The notes below the pieces were generated by a model. That model saw only the letters and a program-made list of their open reading frames with translations. It searched no databases and was not told where the DNA came from. From the NCBI GenBank assembly GCA_018902385.1, contig JABSSW010000014.1, positions 620,001-684,000 on the forward strand: 64,000 nt of DNA, written 5' to 3'. Origin of the DNA: Physcia stellaris. Its lineage: Eukaryota; Ascomycota; Lecanoromycetes; Caliciales; Physciaceae. Of this stretch, positions 1 to 10,981 are shown in pieces (the stretch's first letter is position 1; each line of letters opens with the position of its first letter). Made by a program: the position numbers and the translations under genes.

Positions 1-74
1 AACCACCAACCTCCTGATGACAGTGAGGGGGATCACTAACAGTCAGACGCGCTAGCCAATTGCGCCACAGACTG
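1..74 (-). tRNA. tRNA-Asn (GTT), intron-containing, 3' end cut by window edge
   Basis: Read on the minus strand from 74, a 7-nt acceptor strand is followed by TG and a GCGC...GCGC D-arm (about 65-49). Then comes an anticodon arm TCTGA-CT-GTT-A, with anticodon GTT at 40-38. An 18-nt insertion (36-19) sits after position 37, the canonical nuclear tRNA intron site, and is followed by the 3' half of the anticodon stem. The variable loop and start of the T-arm (GGTTGGTGGTT) match eukaryotic tRNA-Asn, but the T-loop and 3' acceptor lie outside the window. The first acceptor base is C rather than the usual G, so the exact 5' end is slightly uncertain. Confidence 0.8.
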
Positions 75-664
75 GGAATTTGTAAGCTAACTTCAAAGTT
101 GGAGAGCGCAGAGTGCTTACGGAAATTGGGCCTCGATTACGAGAAGATGCAGGAAAAGCTCTTATTGTACAATATTCAATTTTTTGATCAACATCAAGCA
201 CTAAAAGTAAAAACGTCTTTCTTTTTTCCCTTTGTCGTTTCTTTTTGGTCGTCTCTTTTTCAATGCTCTGTAAATTTCATGATTTATCGTCGTATTCACA
301 ATGTACATGACGGTACAACTCTTGAAAACTGTACAACTTCACAGTTCCGCTCAATGTATTCTACAAGTTGATACATTCAAGTTTTTTATCGTAACAAAAC
401 GTGGAGAGGCACTTCGAATTCGGGCGGCAGCACTCATGCTTGATTAGGTAAAGCTGTAGGCTTCCTGTAAGGGACTTTCAAGGTTATCCAGGTAGGGATC
501 TCGCTGTCTCAGATAGAGAACAGCATTTCTCTGCCTAGACTACAGCCTTTATCTATTTGAGGGGAGTGTGTCTACCACGAGATGTGAGTTCCGGCTATTT
601 GAGAATTATATGAGATCTAATCCTTCCCAGATTCTTTTCTGGCTAACCATTAAATGACTATACC
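75..664. other. Intergenic, no gene seen
   Basis: This stretch lies between the tRNA and an F-box gene. An open frame of about 100 codons begins with TTG inside the tRNA and has no recognisable composition. I see no supported feature here. Confidence 0.5.
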
Positions 665-2130
665 ATGTCATCCTTGCTAACTCTCCCCAACGAGCTTGTG
701 TCTCGTGTCTCTCACTTCGTCCGTGCTGCTGACCTGCTGCAATTCGCGTTAACGAGCAAATTGGTCTTCGCCTTGACTCAAGACGCTCTCAACCGGCACC
801 GTGAGCTCAGCAAACGATATGCGCTTCTGGAGGTCGGCTCCTTTGGATCACCGAGCAACGCCATAGATGGTCTGAAGGGCGATGACACTCATCATGCTCT
901 GTTGCTACTGGCCACAATCTTGCAGGATCCTGATGTGGCGTATCATACGAAGGGCATGCACATTGGTGATTGTGGCTCCGATGATTCCGAAGATCCGTAT
1001 GAGAACACACGCCAGGATATTCTCGAGTCAAGGCAGTCAGTCGTTGCTGATCACTCCGCTCAGCTACAGCAATTGGTGGACAAATGTCCGTTCGTCTCGC
1101 CCGACTCGAAGGAAAGTCTAAAGGATCTTCTCCTTCAGCCAGGCAGTGATCATGGGGCAGTGTGTTTACTTCTCACTCTTCTTCCTAATTTGAAGCTTGT
1201 GCATCTGGAAAATTGGTACCGTTGTTCGGATACATTTCGTCATATCGTCGGGCAGATTGCAGAAGCCAACCAGGACCCAGCTTCTCCAAATCATGGTAAG
1301 GCTTTGAGCCGCCTTGTGGAATGCTCAATGAGCCATGAAGATGGCGAGATGGGCGTTTTGTTTGACGATTACGATATCTTTGCCATGCTGCCGTCCCTCC
1401 GTACTCTACGTGGCAGGCAAATCAGTGGCTATCATCATTTGTGTTGGTCGACCGAGCTGCGTCCTTGTTCGTCAAACATTACAGAAATCGATTTCACACA
1501 AAGTGCCATTGGTGCGCAAAATTTTCGGGGTCTTCTTGAAGCCACTCACTGTCTCAAGAGGTTCACTTACCATTTCCCTGGTCCAGTCGTTGGCGATGCC
1601 TATTACACGCCGTTTACAATCATCGATGTATTGCGCAAGACTGCTGCTCAAACTCTGGAGCTGCTGGATATGGCAGGGATACCCAAGAGTTCAGAAGAAG
1701 AGAATCTAATCTTTGAAGAAGGAGATAGCAGGTCAATTGGATCACTACACATGTTCAGGGCACTGAAGAAAATCCGGCTGGAGGATACCTTATTTCAACT
1801 GCCAAAAGAATCCGAGGATATGAAGGAAAGTCCAGAGGCTCTGCTAGAGGGCAGGCTGCAATGCTAATTACTATTGCACAGGGGTTCGCACCTATCTACG
1901 AACGGGTCGTCGATATCTTTCCGCCATCGGTCAGACGGTTCACGTTGATCCAGTATGAAGAGCCCAAAGAATCACAAGAGATTTTTTATGGGTTGGCGGA
2001 TCTAAAGGCCGAAAAGCTGCCTAACCTCAAAAGACTCAAGTTCGAGCACCCGGACCCACTCAATGAGAAGCTGAAGACTTCGTTGAAATCAGCTGGGATC
2101 GGTCTGTGGAGTTGGAAGGATCCCATGTAG
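665..2130 (+). CDS. F-box-like / leucine-rich protein with a one-base frame break
   Basis: An ATG at 665 opens an N-terminal F-box-like motif (LPNELVSRVSHFV followed by a leucine/alanine-rich helix, residues about 6-45). The rest is a leucine-patterned body of the kind seen in fungal F-box/LRR proteins, which usually present substrates to SCF ubiquitin ligases. The first frame stops at 1867. The natural C-terminus continues in another frame to 2130 without a gap (about 488 aa in total). I found no GT-AG intron with the right length. Adding one G to the GGG run at 1849-1851 restores a smooth join, and the same type of break recurs elsewhere in the window. It could be an assembly error or a recent pseudogene. 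The substrate is unknown. Confidence 0.7.
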
Positions 2131-3276
2131 AGCGTAAAGTCATTGACCGACGAGATCTCTTGCTCAAGGAAGATAGCGCTGGAACATTGCACAAGACTAG
2201 AGCGGCTTTCATCCAATACACAACGGTATGGATACCTGTACTTCTCAGTAAGTCATGCAAGTGTCACATAGCAGAGATCAAGACATTCTTGAAACTGCCA
2301 TAATCGCTCATTGCGCTAGCTCAAAAAAGCAAAAATGGCTTCGGCGACATTGATATTATAGTTATGTCTTCGGTTCTTACATACTCTGATAATGTTTACT
2401 GAAAAGCTAAACCTCCTCGACACAACCCCATTAGTCGTTCCCATAGCCGCTCATGGCAGTGGTAGGCGCTCGCTGCTGATAGAGAACCATCAATAATGAA
2501 GATACAAGTAAACCAGCTTCCTAAGAGACATCAAAAGTTATTGACTTTAGTAAATGAATGTCTCAATCTCTATCGTCCCCGACCATGCTACTCACACCCG
2601 TTTCTTTCCACGCTGGTATATCTTTAATAAAAAGCAAAAGCTAAGAAGAATAAGAGACCTGCTCCAACTCGAAAAGGTTCATTCACCCCATGCTAGCAAC
2701 TCCAAACCACGAAAAGGCGAACTCCGCCATCCTGATTCTCATTCATGAATCCCTACACTTAGATCCTAAGCTAACAGTTTTCGACGGAACAACAACCACA
2801 ATGCTGTCCTTACTCTTACGGCACACTCACTGCGGGTGATGATCGTTGGGGCGGAGTTTGAAGCTGAGTAATGCTTGCTCTGACCTTTGACGCGTACAGG
2901 AAGTCGTGGTAAAGTCATCTTGCAGTACAGGTTGTCAAACTTTCCCATCCAAGATTTTTGGCCCAATTGTTTTCTTCTTCCGCTCTTTTCCCCCCAGATC
3001 TATCTCAGAATGTCGAGACATGTTGGGATTTCATGCAGTGCGAGGTAGCTACTGATGGTCAGTGTCGGCGTGTATATGGACTTCCATAATGTTAGAAGCT
3101 AGATAGTATGTAAAGAGCATGAGCGATCACAAGTGACACATACTTTAAAACCTGAAAGTGGCGGGTGAGTTGACCGCTGAGCGTTGGGTCTAATAAGCTT
3201 GAGAAATCAATACTGAGCCAACTGTAAACTTCATCGCTTTATCGCCGTATCTACATTCTACATTACTGTACACGCC
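2131..3276. other. Intergenic, no gene seen
   Basis: About 1.1 kb between the F-box gene and the 3' end of the protease gene. Only short open frames of random composition are present. I see no repeats or RNA genes. Confidence 0.5.
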
Positions 3277-4240
3277 TTAGAAAGTATACAACTCTATAGG
3301 CTCCACCCTCCCCTCCCTAACCCTCGGACTCCCCTTCCAGTCCTGCCACCGCACCCACCCCGCTTTCTCCCACGGCCAGTACACAGCTTTGACTTTGCCT
3401 ACCAGCAGCGCGATTGGGATCTATTTCCTTCGTTAGCGTATCATACCTCATCTCTCAGTAAAACTCGGAGCAACCAACCGGGCCATAGGTATTACTATCC
3501 AAACTCCACCTCGCCCCCTCGGGATGCTCTCCCTCCACCCAAACATGTCCAACCGGCACCCTCACCTCCTGCCCCACCCCGCTCCCCCCAATCCCCAGCC
3601 CATCCCGCATCTCCACCACATCCCCCTCTAACGCTACCACCCGCTTCACAGCCATATGCTCCGGATTCCCGGGGCTCCAGAACACGACCACGTCGCCCCT
3701 GTGCAAGTCTCCATACGGATTGCGCAGCGAGACCCAGACTCTGTCCTCAATTGCCGCGAGGGAAGGGAAGGAGGAGGAAGGCGTGGAGTCGGTGTTCAGG
3801 AAGGGATACATGCTGATTCCGGTGACGCGCATGGGCCGCCCTATGTGGTTTACCGTGAAGGCGAGGATGGGGAGGTAGGTTAGGAGGGAGAGGAAGGTCC
3901 AGAGGAGGTTGCGGGGGAAGAGGTGGAGGAAGCGTCGGCGCGTGGGGGAGGGGCTCGGTGGGAGAGGAGGCGGAGGGGGTTTGGTGGTGGTGTGGGGAGG
4001 GGAGGGTGGCTTGGAGGGTCGGAGCGGGCGGGTGGAGAGGTTGCGGAGGGTTGGAAGTGGTTTGAGGGGGTATGGCAGGCTGCGGAGAGAGCAGGGTGCT
4101 TTGGCGGAGTGGGCTGAGAGGTTGCGGAAGGTTGGGATGGGGTGCGGAGGGTGGAGGAGGCAGCGGAGAGTCGGGGGTAGGCGGAGGAGGTTGTGGAGAT
4201 GCGTCGGTGTCATTGGGAGAAAGGTGCTATTGAAAGCCAT
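3277..4240 (-). CDS. IMP2: Mitochondrial inner membrane protease subunit 2 (IMP2-type signal peptidase)
   Basis: Two exons (4240-3479 and 3420-3277; 58-nt intron with GCTAAC branch site) encode 301 aa. The protein is an S26-family signal peptidase of the inner mitochondrial membrane, which trims sorting signals from intermembrane-space proteins. The catalytic serine lies in GISMYPFL (Ser143) and the lysine in AVKRVVALEGD (Lys199). The substrate-binding block VWVEGEHPEGARWSLDSN and the YGPI-P-LLVGK block both match IMP2. A hydrophobic segment (about 112-130) anchors it. The first 110 residues are unusually long and rich in Pro, Leu, Ser and Arg, fitting a long presequence. An in-frame ATG at 4543 exists, but 4240 gives a more natural start. 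The gene is divergent from the dehydrogenase starting at 4618. Confidence 0.88.
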
Positions 4241-4617
4241 TGCAATAACACTATACACATCCAATCGGAGCGGTGACTGAAGGAGTTGAGGTTTAGCGGC
4301 TGTGAGGAAGATGTCGCGGTCAATGATCGGCAGACAGGGATCATTTCCGCGACACGGGCATTTTCCACATTCAACTCCCTTCGTCCAGTAAAAAGACAGC
4401 GACGCTATCGAAGGATTTCTGGTCGTTCGTCTTTTCAAGTTAGAAAAAGTGCCGTGATCCTCGTTTGGCGTCCACTTAGCGGACATTGACGATATCGACG
4501 TCATGGAGGGGCATCCATTGTACGCCAGCAGAGTCTCGACCACTACAGTTGCGACACGCAGTCAAATAGTCATCAAGATGGCTCAACCTTCAAATAACGA
4601 GCTTCTACGCAATTGCC
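4241..4617. promoter_or_regulatory. Shared divergent promoter region
   Basis: This 377-bp spacer separates the start codons of the IMP2-like gene (minus) and the dehydrogenase (plus), so both promoters must lie here. I see no clear TATA box, and the region is otherwise unremarkable. Confidence 0.5.
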
Positions 4618-5901
4618 ATGTCCCCGAGTCACATTCACGACGTTCGGCGCATCTACAACATCGCATCCATCCCAGCAGACGGCATAGGTCCAGAAGTCAT
4701 CAGCGCTGGTATTGAAGTACTTGAAAAGCTTGCAGTCACTCTCGGCAACTTTGAGTTCCGCTTTGATCACTTCGAATGGGGCAGTGACTACTACAAGAAG
4801 CATGGCACTTACATTCCAGAAGGCGGTCTGGAAGAGCTGAAGAAGTACAACGCTATTCTGTTTGGGTCAGTTGGCGCGCCGGATGTACCTGACCATATCT
4901 CGCTTTGGGGTTTACGTCTTGCGAGTAATGATGTCCTCACTGGGATCGAGTCGTTCTAGAACTTGCGACTGACACTGTGCTTAGTTTGCCAGCCCCTGCA
5001 ACAGTACGCGAACGTTCGCCCTACCAAGATCCTACGCGGCATCTCCTCACCGTTGAAGAATTGCCAACCGGGTGACCTTGACTGGGTTATCGTACGAGAG
5101 AATAGTGAGGGGGAGTATGCTGGTCAGGGTGGGCGCTCCCATATCGGTCAACCATGGGAGGTGGCTACCGAAGTCTCGATCTTCACACGGCATGGCGTAG
5201 AGCGTCTCCTCCGCTTCGCATTCGAGACAGCGCAAAGGAGAAAGAGGAAGAAAATCACTGTGGTCACAAAGTCGAATGCACAACGAAACGGACTGGTACT
5301 CTGGGACGAAGTCGCCGACATCGTGAAGAAGGATTTTGAGGATGTCGAATGCGACAAGATGCTCGTCGATGCGATGACTGCGCGGATGGTGCTACATCCC
5401 GATACTTTGGATACCATTGTCGCAACGAATCTGCATGCAGACATACTTAGTGATCTCGCGGCGAGCTTGGCGGGAAGTATCGGCATTGCGCCTACGAGTA
5501 ATCTGGATCCTACCAGGCAGAATCCGAGTATGTTCGAGCCCATTCATGGGAGCGCCTTCGATATTGTGGGTAAGGGTGTCGCGAATCCGGTAGCCACTTT
5601 CTGGACTGCCGCTGAGATGGTCCGTTGGCTTGGGCATGAAGAGGCAGCCGAAGCCTTACTGGACTGCATCGAGAACGTGTGCGAAGCTGGCATAACGACG
5701 AAAGATCTTGGTGGGACCGCTACGACAAGAGAGGTCACTGACGCGGTGCTTGACGAGATTGAGCATTCTCTGGGGTATGATATTGATCTGTCGAATTTGC
5801 AGAAAAGGCAGTCGCTAAGGATGGGCACAGAACGAAAGAGAGGGAATAAACTTCAAGAGAACGGGGTTAAAAGGCAGTCTGTAAAGCTTGGGTTCGATTG
5901 A
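4618..5901 (+). CDS. Tartrate dehydrogenase / isopropylmalate-dehydrogenase-family oxidoreductase
   Basis: Two exons (4618-4924 and 4985-5901; 60-nt intron, GTAATG donor, CTGAC branch site, TTAG acceptor) encode 407 aa. The fold is the beta-decarboxylating, NAD-dependent dehydrogenase family. ASIPADGIGPEV lies at the N-terminus, ISLWGLRLAICQPLQQYANVR spans the splice, VRENSEGEYAGQGG follows, and the C-terminal part has DILSDLAASLAGSIG and FEPIHGSAFDIVGKG. The ADGIGPEV and SLWGLRL wording points to the tartrate/malate dehydrogenase subgroup rather than Leu2. No mitochondrial presequence is visible, so it is probably cytosolic. The C-terminus carries a basic extension of about 40 residues beyond the usual family length. 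Confidence 0.9.
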
Positions 5902-6209
5902 GGGTTTGTATGAGTTCTCGTTGTCGCCTGACCTCTGGGTATCTGTTCATTGAGATACCCACAATAGATGCTAATATCTGTTCTCTCAAATTTTCATGCC
6001 TTCATCCTTCTCCCATATATATAAACTGCTATGCTCATGTTCTCGGCTATCGTCCGGCCATACCGCTACCCAAAGTACAACCTCGAGAAGAAATGGATAT
6101 ATTTCCCCTTCCAAATCAACGCTTGATGCTTCAAATGCTCCGAAACCGACCTATCTTTCTTCTGAACCTTACACCACATACTAAGCGGCTGTGGAACTGT
6201 GTATCGCTA
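5902..6209. other. 3' flank of dehydrogenase gene, nothing else seen
   Basis: This stretch lies between the dehydrogenase stop and the small membrane ORF. Overlapping short open frames here look random. A TATATAA string at about 6017 has no gene start that I can assign to it. Confidence 0.4.
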
Positions 6210-6402
6210 TCAGTCGGCTCTGTCATCATCACCTACAAAACTGATCAGCTGTGAAAGATCATGGTGTGGATTTAAGGGTCTATATCTCACCTGATTTGCC
6301 ACCAGCATACTTGTGGACTTGCCATAGAGCCGCCAGCATGAGGACGACGTTTAGGCTGCCGAAGATGATGCCAACAATCGCGTCTGCTGGAAGGGTGTCC
6401 AT
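6210..6402 (-). CDS. Small single-pass membrane peptide (44 aa)
   Basis: An ATG at 6402 starts a 44-residue peptide made of two exons (6402-6291 and 6232-6210) with a 58-nt intron (GTGAGA donor, GTAG acceptor). It begins MDTLPADAIVG and has one hydrophobic helix of about 20 residues (IVGIIFGSLNVVLMLAALW). A short basic stretch and an acidic end (GDDDRAD) follow. Small fungal proteins with a Leu-Pro-x-Asp-Ala-Ile-Val-Gly start before one helix occur in ascomycetes, but I know of no function. The composition and clean splice support it. The size keeps confidence low. Confidence 0.42.
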
Positions 6403-6632
6403 TGCGGAACGATCAAGGTAGACTGCGTTCTGCAATATAGACGGCAAGTTGTGAGCTGCTATGTCAACGACCACAAGACAAGGATTAGAGCACCGATGAC
6501 CTACTGTTTTGTACTCCAAGTCTTAAAGCCGGAGAGGGTCAAGGTGTTACCTTCTGGTCTTCGCGAAAGTAGGGGGAATGATCCGGACAAGAGCCATACT
6601 ACAAAGATTTATGGCATCTATGGCATTTTGTA

Positions 6633-6863
6633 AAGTGCAAAAACTCTGGAGAGATGCATAAAGTACAACTGAATTCAGCCAATGATAGTCAGCAAGTTGT
6701 GGAGGGCATGCAAGTCTAAGGCAGCCGTAGCCGTGTACACGTTGTGCTTCCAGGAGTGCAAAAAGTCTGGCGAAATGCAAAAGTCCAGCTGAGGTCAGCC
6801 AATATTTGTCAGGTTTCGGAGGGCATATTAGTCTCAGGCAAGGGTAGCCGTTCATGGTTCCAG
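6633..6863. repeat. Diverged tandem direct duplication (about 110-120 bp units)
   Basis: Two adjacent units (about 6633-6753 and 6755-6863) share the order GTGCAAAAA-CTCTGG, a CAGCCAAT block, GTCAG, GGAGGGCAT, AGTCT-AGGCA, GTAGCCGT and a final GTTCCAG/CTTCCAG. The overall identity is moderate, which suggests an old duplication. The unit start is the same AAGTGCAAAAA-TC motif that recurs at 7016-7119. Confidence 0.65.
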
Positions 6864-7485
6864 GGCCAATGACGGGATAGAAGTGAGAGCGCTAAAGATA
6901 CATCTGCAAACGGACCCTGTCTGCTTTTGCATATTCACGGGTTGATCCTATCATCGGAATCTTTAACGTCCCAGGTCAGAAAGTTCAGTTGTGGTACTGG
7001 ATAAGGCTGTACAGCAAGTGCAAAAAGTCCTCAACATGGTTAGCGTTTAATGCAGCCAGGTGGTTATGTCCACCAATCGTGGCATTCTCGACTTTTTGCA
7101 CTTGAGACTTTTTGCACTTTCAGCCTCAAGCGGCATCAGCATACGTCACGTCATCTTTGCACACTGTATACAAAAGCGCACCCATTACCATTCTTCTTCC
7201 AGGATCCACAGTACACTCACGAGCTTTTCTTCCCACTACCTTTTCAAATTGTGCTCACTCACTCACGCACGGCTTAGCAGTGTCACTTTTAAAAATCTTC
7301 AGCCGTTTTATCCGGACTGGACAAATTCCATCGACACTATTCTTTACGCAGAGCCTAACAAGTTCTCCATTCAAGAAGAGTCACTGAGGCTAAAACAAAT
7401 GCTTGACCACCTTAACATTCAATCGCCAACTTAGTCTATTCCCCACCAATTGACCAGTTCGATGCAAAATTGATAACACTCAACC
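6864..7485. other. Intergenic upstream of the Clr5-ankyrin gene
   Basis: Apart from the repeats described separately, this stretch has only overlapping open frames of up to 124 codons with no recognisable features. It presumably holds the promoter of the gene starting at 7486. Confidence 0.4.
7016..7119. repeat. Perfect 14-bp inverted repeat plus a second direct copy
   Basis: AAGTGCAAAAAGTC at 7016-7029 is the exact reverse complement of GACTTTTTGCACTT at 7090-7103. That second sequence is repeated directly at 7106-7119. A 13-bp copy in the first orientation lies at 6755-6767 and a one-mismatch copy at 6633-6646. The arrangement resembles worn ends of a small mobile element or a multi-site binding array, but no transposase frame is present. 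Confidence 0.65.
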
Positions 7486-9900
7486 ATGGACTCACAAACC
7501 GAAAGCACTACGCCGAGACTTTTGGCTCCACATACCCCTGCTAGGGCTCCACAAGACCTCGTCAAGCTTGGAAAGGTCCAAAAAGTGAAAAGAACCCGAA
7601 TGAACAAGGCGAAGCAAGGCCGACCCCAACATTTATCAGTTTCCCAGAAGCGGAAGCTCGTCAGATTATACATTTATACCAATCTATCACTGGATGCGAT
7701 TCGCCAATTGATCGAGCATTTTGGCACTAGAAAAATCCAGTAAGAAGCTGGAGCTCCGTGTCGGTAATGTTGCTAATTGAGACCTTAGGAAGCGTGCGCT
7801 TCAAAACCATTTGAAAGATTTATTTATTGACCGTTACAACATGCTGCGTCCTGGAGGTGCGGAAGCTAGCCATGAACGCATATTCCAGGTTCGACTTTGC
7901 AAAACTTCAAAAAATCGTCGTCACAGCATCCAGGAATCGTTCGAACTAGAATCCCCCAGCCCATATCCTGTAATCAACTTTCCTGGTAGCATTCCTGGTC
8001 AGAGTGTCATGGATGTGAATAGCAGGCCTTGCGAGGAGCTAAAAGAAATATGGACAACAGAGAACTCATCAGAAACTCGGACTTCTGTCAATCACATGGA
8101 GAGCAGCCTCGACACCAGCCACAGCTCCCTAGATTGGGGCCTTGCAAGCGCATCAAGTACACTGACGGCTGAACATAGCTATGTCTGGACGCCGCACGAC
8201 GTTCAAGAACTTCCCTCGAGTTCTGGCCAGCTTCTCGCTCCGGTCGAAACTGTTCTCCTCACGTTTGATGACCCTTTTATGGGAGTAACTGACAACGAGA
8301 GTCTAGATCATCTGCTCTCTAGACGACAGGAGATGGAAGCAGGAAACACAATGGAAACAGCCACAGAGCTGTCTCTCGCCAATGATGACGATGCGTCGGC
8401 TATTAAGCTGTCACTCGGTCGTGAAATAGGATCTCATTCTGGGACCAATAACACCGATTGTAGTGCCTTTAATTCCCTAGGGACAGAGCCTCACGAAATA
8501 TCATCCAATACTTTGCCCTCAAGACCGTTTCCCAAGCGCATTCAGTCAGACAAAGGGAATAAAAACACGAATACTTTCAAAAGCAACCAGATCAAGGTCT
8601 ACGATTCAGGCTCGAAGAAGTCCGATTTGAAAGCTTTGATATTCTCCAACACAAAGTCCTTCAGTGAAGAGAGAGATTACATTGAGGAAATCATAACGAC
8701 TTTCTCGATCTCAACCGGGTCTAATCCAGGTTCTTCAGGAAGATCTATCTCAGGTTTGCCAACCGGTCGTGTTTTGGATCAACCAACAAGCTCCAATGTC
8801 TCACATCGCCAGCGATACCTACAACCACGCGCGTCTGTTCTAAGTCAATTAACAAGGTCGTACTTATTCGACGACGACGACGATTACCCATCAATTGTGT
8901 TGCCAGGTGACTATGACCACGTCCAAGGCTACGCATCAATAGGTTATAGGCCTACCCGCGAGGAGAAGCAATGGATGCCTCAATCATTGCATTGTGAAGA
9001 TTGTGTTCCGTTTTTTTCTCAGCCTATGTTCGGCATGTTTCAACTTTTTTTGTATAATCAGGACGTCGGATGGTCGGACAAGTATGGTATACGTCCCTCC
9101 ATGCTGCTGCCGCTTTAGGTGCCTGTTATAATGTCCTGTTATACATTATACGCTCTGGCGTGGATGTTAATCGGATCAACGCAGCGGGACAAACTTTCCT
9201 GCATGTCCTCAGGCGACATGATCTATATGAGTGGGATAATTTGGTGACGAAAGTGCGTGAGCGAAGGAACGGTGAAGCTTTTCTATATGCTCTTAGTCAA
9301 CATGGTTTGAATGAGTGGAGTAAGCTGGTGAGGGAGCTAGAAGAGAGAGGTTACGACTTTAATCATCGTGATGTTATAGGTCGAACGGTTTGGTATTTAG
9401 TTCCTCTGAGCTACAGGAATGAGCTGTCGGTTATTCTCCAAAACTTTGGGATTACCCCGGACTTTGAGTATGTCAAAACGCAAGTGATCAGTCACATTCG
9501 CTCATCATTAACTAAGGACACAATTGAGGACCTACTCCGCGGAGGGGCCAACATCAATGAACGAGACGAGGGAGGTCAGACACCGCTACATGTCTCCATT
9601 ACATCAGGAAAACCCGATATAACCGGAGTCCTCCTCAGCCATAAACCTAACCTGCATGCAAGGGACGTTCAGGGCAAGGGCGTGCTCGCAGCAGGCCAGG
9701 ATGCTCTTCGTAGAGCAAAATCCAATGCTAGCATGTACGCAAAGATCACCGCATGCATGACGTTAGCTATCGATGCTGGTGCGATTGCAGAGCCAACCTC
9801 CCTCCATGAATGGGGGCTTCCGAACTACAAGTATTGGCCGGGGGACCCTACTCAGCCTCGAGAAACCATGCATGGGAGCTGGCCAAATATACAGAATTAG
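7486..9900 (+). CDS. Clr5-domain / ankyrin-repeat protein with a one-base frame break
   Basis: Exon 1 (7486-7739) and a 49-nt intron (GTAAGA donor, GCTAAT branch site) lead into a long exon ending at 9900. Residues about 55-105 form a Clr5 domain, a helical putative DNA-binding module of fungal regulators named after Clr5. It has KRKLVRLYIYTNLSL, then the conserved HFG...IQKRALQNHLK. The middle is low-complexity and Ser/Asp rich. The C-terminal third has ankyrin-like repeats (TSLHAAAALGA, INAAGQTFLHVL, EGGQTPLHVSI). The frame changes at 9086-9090, inside one ankyrin repeat: DKYG ends one frame and TSLHAAA continues in the next. One extra base, for example a third G at 9086-9087, restores about 788 aa. 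The intact consensus on both sides argues against an intron there. Confidence 0.75.
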
Positions 9901-10981
9901 ATTATCTTGTCATATCTGTTAACTACAATAAATGAGAGCAGTCACTCGCTGATAACCTCCAGCACGCCATTAACTCGGTGGAGGAGTTAGATATCTAAGC
10001 GAAACTCCTTTATCGAAGATAGTCGGGCATAAACTGAGAAACCAACCCTCTTTCGCTTCATTTTATCTTCACTACAACAAGATATGGTCGGAAAGAGGAC
10101 GAACGTTGAAGAGGAGCTTCTTCATGGTTAAGAAAACGTACTAGTCAAGTCTCTCTGGTCTGGGTAATTTATTAGAATCTGCGTTGAAGATACTTTTTCA
10201 CTACTATGCTCCCTAGAAATTTTCCACGCTACCAGGTCCTACAAAAACCTTGTGAGTATGTTCGATTAGCTCCAGCAAACAACAGGAACCCAGCGCTTTG
10301 GTCGAAAGATAGCAAATAGATCAAGGATTATACCTGCGCTTTCAATATACACCTCTCTATCTTGGTTCTTTATCATAACCGCTCCGACGGAAGGACCATC
10401 TAGCGTTTTCGGGCAATGAGCAAGATTTCGAGCTCATTGCCATATGGGACTGTTTTTGAACTTGCGACAATGTCATAATGTTTGATATACTCCAAGGCCA
10501 TTCGTACCTTTCATTGAGAACGCGCTTCTCCCGCCGCATTAAGATCAGCTAATTGCAAGAATCAAGTTACCACCTCCCCTCAGCTCCTCCCCATTGAGCC
10601 ACTAAATTCTCGAACCGGCATTAATTTCTAGAAGGCTGGCAACGACTGTTATCGAAGCCGCAAGTTTGTTATTCGGATATGAACGTTTCCGAAAGGAGGG
10701 TCGATCTAGCTGATTGATGTGTCGTGCAAGGTAAGCTGGGAGTCTATATTCCATCCCTTGGCGGCGGGGTCTGACGACGGGGGCAACAGGCTCAAAGTTG
10801 TAGTTGTAAGCCGCAGGTCTTCAGACTACGAAATTTGAGCGTTGGGGCCAATAAAATGCATCACGAAGTCTTAGTCAGGTATTTGTCTTCAAGCACCACC
10901 CAAAACCAGCAAATATTAGCTAACAAATACCTCAAGAGAAATGTACGCTACAACCAGATCGCTACCAATGAAGGATGTTCC
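9901..10981. other. Intergenic, no gene seen
   Basis: About 1.1 kb between two convergent genes. Only short random open frames are visible. Confidence 0.5.

Noticed and set aside
60-371. 103-codon open frame next to the tRNA
   Set aside because: It begins inside the tRNA with TTG and shows no protein-like features.
1830-1881. 52-nt GT-AG intron in the first F-box gene
   Set aside because: The branch site (GCTAAT) and CAG look good, but the length gives the wrong frame for the downstream coding part.
8994-9061. 68-nt intron in the Clr5-ankyrin gene
   Set aside because: It would give the right frame, but it removes conserved-looking residues before DKYG and has a weak donor and no branch site.
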